Source of the DNA: Bacillus sp. MM2020_1 | GTDB lineage: Bacteria; Bacillota; Bacilli; Bacillales; Cytobacillaceae | Direction: 5' to 3' | Length of the DNA: 58,129 bases | Assembly: GCA_011250595.1 (NCBI GenBank) | Contig: JAANMP010000030.1 | Coordinates: 1 to 58,129, forward strand | Shown: one piece after another, positions 52,116 through 58,129 of the stretch | Numbering within the stretch: the first letter of the stretch is position 1 | Layout of the letters: each line of letters starts with the position of its first letter | Position numbers and translations under genes: made by a program | The notes under the pieces: model-generated | Told to the model about the DNA's origin: nothing | Databases searched by the model: none | Seen by the model: only the letters and a program-made list of their open reading frames with translations

Positions 52116-52819
52116 TGCAGCAGTCTTAATCGATAGGCATTCATAGCTGTGTCACCTAAATGCTTAAGGAGATTGTTATTGGCATAGGCACCAACAAAAG
52201 CTCCAATGCCCGGCACTAATTGTAGCATTTTAGCCAGGTCAATATAATCCCGATACTCCTGCTGAAACTTGCGCCAATCCATTTCCACTAGGACAGTCTT
52301 TCGAGTCTCCCAGTTTTCAATTTCAGCTAATGTACTTTTTCGAATCTCCTCACTTGAAAATGCCAGCTGAAATACATGAAGAATAAACAATCTTTCTGCA
52401 TATTCCTTTGTATTAAAACCATAGATGGAAGCTGCTTCAAATAGAAATTTCATCTTTATAGAAAGCAGTAATGGAAAATCAGCCAGCCCAAGTAGAATTC
52501 CACCAGCTCCAGTCCCCGCCCCTTCGATCATCGCAGTCTTTTGAAAAGCAGCCATTTTTTTAACTGCCAATTCATCTCTTTCAGCAAGAGTTAACCCGTG
52601 TGCCTGATCCTTATTGGTTGTAATTTGCGAACCGAACAGCGTTGCTTTAACCATTGCTTTGATACTTTCTGTCATTACTTCGTGAACCTTTTCAGGAATA
52701 AATTCATTTATTTTTCCTTGGGCTTTTTTCGATAATCGGTTCATCATTCCTGAGCGTCTCGTTAATTTCCGTTTCCACTCTTCGACTTCTTCATAAACCT
52801 TTAATTCATACTCGTTCAT
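52094..52819 (-). CDS. ecsC: EcsC family protein
   Basis: A 241-residue EcsC protein with a charged N-terminus, a hydrophobic, Gly-rich centre (EGAGTGAGGILLGLADFPLLLSIKMKFL) and a second hydrophobic part VPGIGAFVGAYANN. The EcsC domain's function is unknown. In B. subtilis it is third in the ecs operon; here a good terminator stands between ecsB and ecsC, so expression may be partly uncoupled. Confidence 0.9.
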   Translation of the reverse strand: MNEYELKVYEEVEEWKRKLTRRSGMMNRLSKKAQGKINEFIPEKVHEVMTESIKAMVKATLFGSQITTNKDQAHGLTLAERDELAVKKMAAFQKTAMIEGAGTGAGGILLGLADFPLLLSIKMKFLFEAASIYGFNTKEYAERLFILHVFQLAFSSEEIRKSTLAEIENWETRKTVLVEMDWRKFQQEYRDYIDLAKMLQLVPGIGAFVGAYANNNLLKHLGDTAMNAYRLRLLQKSPDPI

Positions 52820-52878
52820 TGGTCACCCCTCCACTATAATATTATGCATTCATACGAAGATCTCCGCCCAATAGTTTC

Positions 52879-52908
52879 AAAAAAATCCCCTTAAATTTTC
52901 AAGGGGAT
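52879..52908 (-). terminator. Terminator between ecsB and ecsC
   Basis: On the minus strand ATCCCCTT / AAGGGGAT around GAAAATTT followed by TTTTTT. It lies between two genes of a usually continuous operon. Confidence 0.85.
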
Positions 52909-52913
52909 CTGGA

Positions 52914-54125
52914 TTATACTTTCAATCGATTTTTAGCGTAAAAATAAACAAAAACATAGCTAAACACAATTCCTGCAATTATGGATAGCAACGAGATGAA
53001 CAAGTCGCCCTTCACTACTATAAATAAAGAAAAGATGACTGTTTGGATCGCTAAAATGGTCATTAATAAAGAGTTAAATGCTATTTTTTTATATTTTTGT
53101 TCAACAGGATATAAGTCTACCCACAATTTGTTTTGATGATGATTCCACAGTGGAAGAAGCTGAAAACCTGTTAAATATAAGAATAAGATCCCAAGTAATA
53201 TTTGACCTACACCAAAAGAGATAAAATAAATTGCAAGAACGCCAATTACTGTTAAACGTATAAAAAGACCAAGATAATCCGATGACCGCAAAAACGCTCT
53301 CGAAAACAAATATAAATAGGTCTTATCTCTGGAAAAAGCAATTCGATTAATAAATAGATCTAACCATTTTCTTCTTTTAACTGTGTCCCTTAATTTAGGC
53401 ACATCAGTAAACATATTCGCAAGCCGATAAAAGGATGCCATTCTTTTCTCTTCTTGGCTAATTAATAAATCCCATTTAAGGCCCATTTTCTTAGTTTGAG
53501 CAGAAAAGTAATAGTAATACAAGGCGCAAACGACCACAATTAACAACAGGATAAAAATATTGGCTTGTTTAAATAGCAAATAAGTAAAAATCGCATTAAT
53601 TAAATAACGAACGACAATGTCCCATCTATGGATAGAAGCTTGGACAAAAAAATCGATTCGCCAACTCGTTGTTAAATTCCAGGCCTTTAAGATTAACAGG
53701 ATCACTAGAAAAGGGAAAAATGATTGGAAGCCATTACTGCTTATCTGGGCATACATGGGCATTAATACTGCCAGTACCATAAGAAGCAGGTAACCTTGGA
53801 AAACAAGGCTCGCCCCTCCTGAACGAAGGAAATACCCTCTCAATTTATCCTCAAGCGGGAGTATAAACACCTGATCTGCTTCAAGCAGGAAATTAGATAC
53901 AGGACTATATGTTAACAAGGATCCAATTAGAACAGCGATAATTAATTCTGCAGGAAAACCTTCAGAAAGGGTTTCAATCCACTTTTGATAATAAAATGAA
54001 GCCGTTCCAATTAAAAATAATAAAACAACGACTAGATGCCCATTGAAAATATAGCGTAAATACCTGCCTAAGTCCTTCATTCGACCGCTTGCTCGGTCCT
54101 TCCAAAGCTTTTTTTCATCAAACAT
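52914..54125 (-). CDS. ecsB: ABC transporter permease EcsB
   Basis: A 403-residue membrane protein with about ten hydrophobic helices and a positively charged central loop (SQEEKRMASFYRLANMFTDVPKLRDTVKRRKW), the EcsB hallmark. The start MFDEKKLWKDR matches the family. It works with EcsA; the pair affects protein secretion, competence and proteolysis in the membrane in B. subtilis. It overlaps the ecsA end by eight bases. Confidence 0.93.
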   Translation of the reverse strand: MFDEKKLWKDRASGRMKDLGRYLRYIFNGHLVVVLLFLIGTASFYYQKWIETLSEGFPAELIIAVLIGSLLTYSPVSNFLLEADQVFILPLEDKLRGYFLRSGGASLVFQGYLLLMVLAVLMPMYAQISSNGFQSFFPFLVILLILKAWNLTTSWRIDFFVQASIHRWDIVVRYLINAIFTYLLFKQANIFILLLIVVVCALYYYYFSAQTKKMGLKWDLLISQEEKRMASFYRLANMFTDVPKLRDTVKRRKWLDLFINRIAFSRDKTYLYLFSRAFLRSSDYLGLFIRLTVIGVLAIYFISFGVGQILLGILFLYLTGFQLLPLWNHHQNKLWVDLYPVEQKYKKIAFNSLLMTILAIQTVIFSLFIVVKGDLFISLLSIIAGIVFSYVFVYFYAKNRLKV

Positions 54126-54858
54126 AATTTTCTTCCTTTGTTAATTGAATATACAAATCATCTAAAGAAGCAGCTGGCATTGAGAATTGCTCTCTCAACT
54201 CTTCTAGGGTCCCTTTTGCACGGATTTTACCTTCATGCAGAATCACAAATCGATCGCAATATCTTTCGGCTGTGGCCAAAATATGTGTGGACATTAAAAT
54301 GCCTGCACCGTTATCCTTCATTTTTTTCATTAAATCGAGCAGGGATTGGATTCCAAGCGGATCAAGTCCAACAAAAGGTTCATCGACAATATACAGAGAC
54401 GGCTGAATTAAAAACGCACACATAATCATTACCTTTTGTTTCATGCCTTTTGAAAAATGGGCTGGAAACCACTTTAAACGCTTTTCCATTCGAAATTCTG
54501 TCAGTAGTGAAGTTATACGCTCTTTATAGGTGGCCTCATCAAGACCATACGCCATTGCTGTTAGTTTCAAATGCTCCTCAAGAGTCAATTCTTCATATAA
54601 AACAGGTGTTTCAGGAATAAAGGTAAACAATTTACGATAAGCCTCTTTATTTTCTGTGAAAGTATGACCATTTATTTTTACTGAACCTTTGTGCGGTTCC
54701 ATTAATCCAATAATATGTTTTATGGTTGTACTCTTTCCCGCTCCATTTAAACCAATAAGTCCGACCATTTCTCGTTCCTTTACTTCAAAGGAAACATCTT
54801 TTAATACAGGGTTCCTTGTATATCCCCCGACAAGATTTTCAATCATTAATAAAGACAT
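54118..54858 (-). CDS. ecsA: ABC transporter ATP-binding protein EcsA
   Basis: A 246-residue ABC ATPase. Walker A GLNGAGKST is at 36-44, the signature reads FSKGMKQ, Walker B is LYIVDEPFVGLD, and the His loop is STHILATAERYCD. These features, including the HFSKGMKQKVMIMCAFL run, are as in B. subtilis EcsA. ATG 54858 is selected over a TTG six bases earlier from the AAGGAAGGA eight bases upstream. It heads ecsAB. Confidence 0.95.
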   Translation of the reverse strand: MSLLMIENLVGGYTRNPVLKDVSFEVKEREMVGLIGLNGAGKSTTIKHIIGLMEPHKGSVKINGHTFTENKEAYRKLFTFIPETPVLYEELTLEEHLKLTAMAYGLDEATYKERITSLLTEFRMEKRLKWFPAHFSKGMKQKVMIMCAFLIQPSLYIVDEPFVGLDPLGIQSLLDLMKKMKDNGAGILMSTHILATAERYCDRFVILHEGKIRAKGTLEELREQFSMPAASLDDLYIQLTKEENYV

Positions 54859-55030
54859 TTGCAACGTCCTTCCTTAACAGGATTATCTTTTTTATTTTAA
54901 CAAATTGTCCTTGATAAAAATAGTTTTCAAATTTTTATCATTTTTTTTGTATATTTCTTTTCACATCGGACATCATAATATTCGAAGGGGAAATAACTTA
55001 CTTCGATGAAGAAATTCATCAAAACTTGAG

Positions 55031-55102
55031 ATGAGGTGTCTGTCAAAGACAATTTACATTTCAAACAAGTGAGCTTCCAATTCGTTTCAGATAAGGGGAT
55101 GG
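55031..55102 (+). repeat. Tandem RNA unit 1
   Basis: ATGAGGTGTCT, a small TGTCT-GTCAA-AGACA hairpin, then AGGGGATGG 63 bases downstream. Confidence 0.6.
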
Positions 55103-55183
55103 TTGTTTTGTACAGCGTGCACAGTAACCATTTTGAGTTCTAGTACACCAAGTCATTGTTTATCTTAAAAAAATAAACATTAA

Positions 55184-55256
55184 ATGAGGTGTTTACCGCA
55201 GATCGCTACCTGTTTTTATAAGTTGGGAAAACATATAAAAACAACATAGGGGATGG
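55184..55256 (+). repeat. Tandem RNA unit 2
   Basis: ATGAGGTGTTT, a perfect 9-bp stem GTTTTTATA/TATAAAAAC, then AGGGGATGG 64 bases downstream. A TGTTTAT/ATAAACA hairpin precedes it at 55158-55179. Confidence 0.6.
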
Positions 55257-55301
55257 TCAGCTTGAACAATGATGTCTCTTTATAAAAACACTCTATGAAA
55301 A

Positions 55302-55374
55302 ATGAGGTGTTTATCAAAGAACACTCCTAATGAACGTACCAATTGAAGCAGTCCCCTTCGAGAGGGCAGGATCC
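55302..55374 (+). repeat. Tandem RNA unit 3, merged with terminator
   Basis: ATGAGGTGTTT with hairpin AGG-TGTT/AACA-C-TCCT; 61 bases on, AGGGCAGGAT replaces AGGGGATGGT and forms the terminator's left arm. Confidence 0.5.
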
Positions 55375-55401
55375 CATGCGGATCCTGTCTTTTTCTTTTT
55401 T
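55365..55401 (+). terminator. Strong terminator upstream of hit
   Basis: GGCAGGATCC / GGATCCTGTC around CATGC, then TTTTTCTTTTTT. It ends a plus-strand transcript 50 bases before hit although no protein gene precedes it on that strand. Confidence 0.93.
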
Positions 55402-55451
55402 AGTTTTTATGGTAAAATAATACAAACTATTTAGAAGGGATCGTGTATCGA

Positions 55452-55871
55452 ATGAGCGACTGTATTTTTTGTAAAATTGTTAATGGAGAAATTCCATCCG
55501 CAAAAGTTTTTGAGAATGAGCATGTATTAGCCTTTTTAGATATTACACAGGTGACAAAGGGACATACTTTGGTTATTCCAAAAGTACATAAAGAAAACTT
55601 ATATGAATTAACGCCGGAAATGGCCAGCAACCTTTTTGAAGTAGTCCCTGCCATTGCGAACGCCTTAAAACAAGAATTTGATCCAATTGGCTTAAACACC
55701 ATTAATAATAATGGTGAACATGCAGGCCAATCTGTCTTTCATTATCACATGCATTTAATTCCTCGTTATGGAAAAGGCGACGGATTCGGAGCCGTATGGA
55801 AAAGTAATCAACATGAGTATACTTTTGACATGTTAGAGGAAATGGCTGCAAATATTAAAAAACAAGTATAA
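55452..55871 (+). CDS. hit: HIT family protein Hit
   Basis: A 139-residue histidine-triad nucleotide hydrolase/transferase with MSDCIFCKIVNGE (two Cys for zinc), NNNGEHAGQSVFHYHMHLIPRY containing the HYHMH triad. ATG 55452 gives the usual MSDCIFCKI opening; an in-frame GTG at 55443 is closer to the AAGGG. Substrates of Hit are purine nucleotide derivatives in relatives. A TAAAAT box lies about 40 bases upstream, so it may also have its own promoter apart from the terminated leader. Confidence 0.95.
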   Translation: MSDCIFCKIVNGEIPSAKVFENEHVLAFLDITQVTKGHTLVIPKVHKENLYELTPEMASNLFEVVPAIANALKQEFDPIGLNTINNNGEHAGQSVFHYHMHLIPRYGKGDGFGAVWKSNQHEYTFDMLEEMAANIKKQV

Positions 55872-55926
55872 GAAAATATTTTTATAATTATCAGAAAACT
55901 ATATCTTTATTATTATTATATTAATA

Positions 55927-55935
55927 TGGTATAAT
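55927..55935 (+). promoter_or_regulatory. Extended -10 promoter of trpP
   Basis: TGGTATAAT combines a TG extension with a perfect TATAAT; -35 region is TTATTA at 17 bases. Transcription would start near 55942. Confidence 0.7.
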
Positions 55936-55985
55936 GAATACAGGTTTTTCGCTGCAGGCAACTAGCGCACTGCAGGAGGAACAAA

Positions 55986-56013
55986 TAGATTAGTATAGCA
56001 GAGGAGAGATGAG
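55986..56013 (+). promoter_or_regulatory. TRAP binding site overlapping the trpP ribosome site
   Basis: Six NAG triplets in exact five-base register: TAG 55986, TAG 55991, TAG 55996, GAG 56001, GAG 56006, GAG 56011, followed by the ATG at 56016. Further triplets upstream (TAG 55963, CAG/GAG 55973-55978) may extend it. The site covers the GAGGAGAG ribosome site, so tryptophan-bound TRAP would block translation, as known for B. subtilis trpP. Confidence 0.9.
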
Positions 56014-56015
56014 AA

Positions 56016-56549
56016 ATGAATACGAAGAACATTGTAATTTTAGCACTATTGGCGGGGATTGGGGTGGTCTTGCATACGGTAATGCCAAGTTTTCTTGGAA
56101 TAAAACCTGACATGATGCTGGCTATGATGTTTTTAGGAATAATCCTTATTCCTGAGATCAAGAGTGTCTTGCTCTTGGCAATTGTGACTGGAGTACTATC
56201 AGCATTAACAACAACTTTCCCAATGGGTCAAATTCCCAATATCATTGATAAACCTATCACTGCATTAGTCTTTTTCGGTTTATTTTTAGCTTTAAAAAAG
56301 TATCGAAATTCTGTTGTAAGTGTTGGAATATTAACTGCTGTTGGAACACTGATTTCAGGTACCATCTTTTTGGGAGCAGCTAATTTTTTAGTGGGCCTAC
56401 CCGGTAACACTCCTTTCACAGCATTATTTGTAGTTGGTGTTCTACCAGCTGCAGCACTCAATACCGTAACAATGGTTATTCTGTATCCAATTGCTCAATC
56501 AATTGTTAAGCGAACTAAATTAACATCCCCTTCCGTCATTCAAAAATAA
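56016..56549 (+). CDS. trpP: Tryptophan transporter TrpP
   Basis: A 177-residue membrane protein of five to six helices with close TrpP (YhaG) text: KPDMMLAMMFLGIILIPEIKSVLLLAIVTGVLSALTTTFPMGQIPN-type segments and NTVTMVILYPIAQ. It imports tryptophan. It is controlled at translation by a TRAP site. GAGGAGAG is placed seven bases before the ATG. A terminator follows. serC, which lies near trpP in B. subtilis, is absent here. Confidence 0.93.
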   Translation: MNTKNIVILALLAGIGVVLHTVMPSFLGIKPDMMLAMMFLGIILIPEIKSVLLLAIVTGVLSALTTTFPMGQIPNIIDKPITALVFFGLFLALKKYRNSVVSVGILTAVGTLISGTIFLGAANFLVGLPGNTPFTALFVVGVLPAAALNTVTMVILYPIAQSIVKRTKLTSPSVIQK

Positions 56550-56564
56550 TGCACGGGATCCTTT

Positions 56565-56599
56565 TTAAGAAAAGAACCCCCGATGGGTTCTTTTCTTAA
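56565..56599. terminator. Terminator after trpP
   Basis: Perfect 15-bp stem TTAAGAAAAGAACCC / GGGTTCTTTTCTTAA around CCGAT, between convergent genes. Confidence 0.85.
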
Positions 56600-56606
56600 T
56601 ATAACT

Positions 56607-56798
56607 CTATAAAAAATAAGTAATCATTATGGCAATTAGCATGAAAATCCCACCGCATCCAGCTAGTGCAACAAATCTTTTCTTTAAAATATGTTTAGGT
56701 GGATATACACCGGATCTTGTTAATTTCAAAAAAACCTTAATTGCACTCAATAAAAGGATTGTACTAAAGATAAAAAAAATGAGAGCTGCCATCTTCAT
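56607..56798 (-). CDS. Small two-helix membrane protein
   Basis: A 63-residue protein with two hydrophobic helices (about 3-20 and 42-61) joined by a basic loop (KLTRSGVYPPKHILKKRF). Start ATG 56798 is supported by AGGGGGA nine bases upstream; the frame continues nine codons further without a site. I do not recognise the family. It is convergent with trpP and 322 bases from hpr. Confidence 0.6.
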   Translation of the reverse strand: MKMAALIFFIFSTILLLSAIKVFLKLTRSGVYPPKHILKKRFVALAGCGGIFMLIAIMITYFL

Positions 56799-57075
56799 TC
56801 TTCTTGTCCCCCTATTTAGTCTCAAAAAAGCGACTAATTGTTGTAACTATTTATATGTTTACCCGTCCATTCCTATGAACAAGGGCTGATAGATTAATGA
56901 GAGAGATTATTGACTGACTAATTAGCAAACGATTTGTAAGTTAAATATTCTAAAATTTCCTATTATTCAATGGATGCATTTGATGTAAAAAACAAAAAAA
57001 TTTAAAATTCAATAGATTATTATTCTAATTTTTTAAAATTTTGTGAATTTATATCTTTATTAATTTTTACTTTAT

Positions 57076-57084
57076 TGGCATAAT
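57076..57084 (+). promoter_or_regulatory. Candidate hpr promoter in AT-rich region
   Basis: TTGGCATAAT contains a TG-extended -10 (CATAAT), with TTATTA about 16 bases upstream. The 322-bp interval 56799-57120 is very AT-rich with long T and A runs and holds no gene I can support. Confidence 0.4.
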
Positions 57085-57120
57085 GAAAATACAGAAATAA
57101 AAAAGTAGGTGAAAATGGGG

Positions 57121-57696
57121 ATGACCGAGAAACAATTTACAATGAAGGAAGCGATGATTTTTACTCAGAGAGTTGCACAATTAAGTAAAGCCTTGTGGAA
57201 AGCAATTGAGAAAGACTGGCAGCAATGGATAAAACCTTTTGATTTAAATATTAATGAACATCATATTCTATGGATTGCCTACCATTTAAACGGTGCCTCC
57301 ATCTCGGATGTGGCGAAGTTCGGCGTCATGCATGTTTCAACGGCATTTAATTTTTCGAAAAAGTTAGAAGAGCGAGGATTACTTCAGTTTTCCAAAAAGG
57401 AAAATGACAAACGCAATACTTATATTCAGCTTACTGATGCAGGAGAAGAGATATTGCTTCAATTAATGGAAACCTATGAGCCAAATGGTAATGCTGTATT
57501 TTCTGGTGCTTTGCCGCTTCGTGAATTATACGGGAAGTTTCCTGAAATTGTTGAAATGATGGCAATTGTCCGTAATATTTATGGAGAAGATTTCATGGAA
57601 ATCTTTGAACGTTCTTTTCATAATATTGAAAGTAAATTCATTGAAGAAGATGGAAAACTAAAAAAATCAAAAAATATTGAACAAGAACTCGTTTAA
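57121..57696 (+). CDS. hpr: MarR-family transition-state regulator Hpr (ScoC)
   Basis: A 191-residue protein almost colinear with B. subtilis Hpr: [42 protein letters not shown], then the winged-helix [21 protein letters not shown] and [11 protein letters not shown]. It represses proteases and sporulation genes during growth. The start is set at ATG 57121 (AGGTGA eight bases upstream); an ATG at 57115 and GTG at 57109 are in frame. It is convergent with yhaI with only seven bases between stops. Confidence 0.95.
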   Translation: MTEKQFTMKEAMIFTQRVAQLSKALWKAIEKDWQQWIKPFDLNINEHHILWIAYHLNGASISDVAKFGVMHVSTAFNFSKKLEERGLLQFSKKENDKRNTYIQLTDAGEEILLQLMETYEPNGNAVFSGALPLRELYGKFPEIVEMMAIVRNIYGEDFMEIFERSFHNIESKFIEEDGKLKKSKNIEQELV

Positions 57697-57703
57697 TACT
57701 GGA

Positions 57704-58039
57704 CTATAAGTACTTTTCCAACTCTTGAAATAGGGGCATATAAAGCTTCTGCTTTAAACAAGCATTTATTATTGCTCTCATATTAAGATTGGAAGGTAAA
57801 GAGACAGATAATTCATAAAAAAGCGGCTGGAAGTATACATATCCCTCCGCTTTTTGTTCTTCTAATTTTATGCTCAGTTTGTTACATAAAGAATAAAACA
57901 GCTTTACTTCCTGTTCGGATATCCCATTTTCAATAATAAGTTTATATAAATCAAGCGTTGAATCATTGAGCAACTTTAGCAACAGCTTTTGGTGATATTC
58001 AAGAATTTTAATTCTTTCCAGTAATTCTTGTTCATTCAT
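57704..58039 (-). CDS. yhaI: YhaI family protein (DUF1878)
   Basis: A 111-residue, all-helical soluble protein starting MNEQELLERIKILEYHQKLLLKLL (amphipathic helix) and matching DUF1878/YhaI of B. subtilis in length and location beside hpr. The function is unknown. It is transcribed toward hpr. The 90 bases beyond it to the window end are AT-rich and hold its promoter region. Confidence 0.85.
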   Translation of the reverse strand: MNEQELLERIKILEYHQKLLLKLLNDSTLDLYKLIIENGISEQEVKLFYSLCNKLSIKLEEQKAEGYVYFQPLFYELSVSLPSNLNMRAIINACLKQKLYMPLFQELEKYL

Positions 58040-58129
58040 CCAATCGCCCTCTTTTCATTATTTTATATGGTATATGTATATTATTAACCTTTTAAAACAT
58101 TGGGTAAACTATTTTAATCCCTATAAGGG

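Larger units (their letters stand above)
54980..55401 (+). ncRNA. Candidate structured RNA with tandem repeated motif, upstream of hit
   Basis: A gene-free interval (54859-55451) between ecsA and hit. On the plus strand it has hairpins TCGAAG/CTTCGA (54981-55005) and GATGAA/TTCATC (55005-55020), then three copies of ATGAGGTGTYT at 55031, 55184 and 55302. The first two are followed 63-64 bases later by AGGGGATGGT (55094, 55248); in the third that place is taken by AGGGCAGGAT, the left arm of a strong terminator. CCCCTT at 55353-55358 can pair with AGGGG in either unit. Local hairpins occur between the two motifs in each unit (GTTTTTATA/TATAAAAAC in the second). I do not recognise a known RNA family. 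The 54859-54979 part is AT-rich and would hold promoters for ecsA and for this RNA. Confidence 0.55.

Overview
The window reads as chromosome of an endospore-forming, low-GC Gram-positive of the Bacillaceae (a Bacillus/Neobacillus-type genome). Signs of this are AGGAGG-type ribosome sites, a complete gerPA-PF spore germination operon, comK, asnO, hpr/scoC, addAB, the monoderm coproporphyrin-branch genes hemE-hemH-hemY, and ecsABC. Gene order follows the B. subtilis yit-yis-gerP-addAB-yhj-comK-yhf-yhg-hem-yha-ecs-hpr segment, in inverted orientation and with several losses and insertions. No tRNA, rRNA, CRISPR, prophage or insertion sequence was seen.

Layout. 0-5 kb: yitU-type phosphatase, two small proteins, YitT membrane protein, a DegV fatty-acid binding protein, a tiny DUF3941-like gene, cvfB and a YajQ/YitK protein. 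5-10 kb: a stress-type SDR, a membrane-anchored GH13 'amylase' whose catalytic residues are all substituted, asnO and a YisN-like gene. 10-14 kb: an accessory molybdo/tungstopterin island with MoeB/ThiF, a tungsten-type aldehyde:ferredoxin oxidoreductase, MoaD and a MoaD-linked small protein. It is flanked by a 45-bp perfect palindrome and a 150-bp interspersed repeat. 14.8-22.4 kb: a ten-gene Tad/Flp pilus operon preceded by a class I cyclic-di-GMP riboswitch and a terminator, so pilus expression is probably set by c-di-GMP. 22.6-24.7 kb: gerPA-PF behind a sigma-K-like promoter. 24.7-34.3 kb: addAB, a signal peptidase, a TVP38 protein and an LCP protein. 34.6-36 kb: yhjD, comK and an IDEAL-domain gene.

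36-44.5 kb: YhfN protease, azlCD, lcfB with a perfect FadR operator, lplJ, yhfI and yhgE with its own promoter and inverted-repeat operator. 44.7-48.4 kb: hemE-hemH-hemY. 48.7-58 kb: yhfA, a PAP2 phosphatase, yhaA, ecsA-ecsB-(terminator)-ecsC, a roughly 590-bp gene-free interval, hit, trpP with a textbook TRAP binding site, a small membrane protein, hpr and yhaI.

The most unusual items are: (1) the gene-free stretch between ecsA and hit, which holds tandem copies of a conserved two-part motif ending in a strong terminator and looks like an undescribed structured RNA or riboregulator; (2) the catalytically dead, membrane-tethered GH13 protein; (3) the c-di-GMP-controlled Tad locus; (4) the AOR/MoaD/MoeB island bordered by repeats. 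Functional names come from remembered family motifs and synteny; no database search was run.
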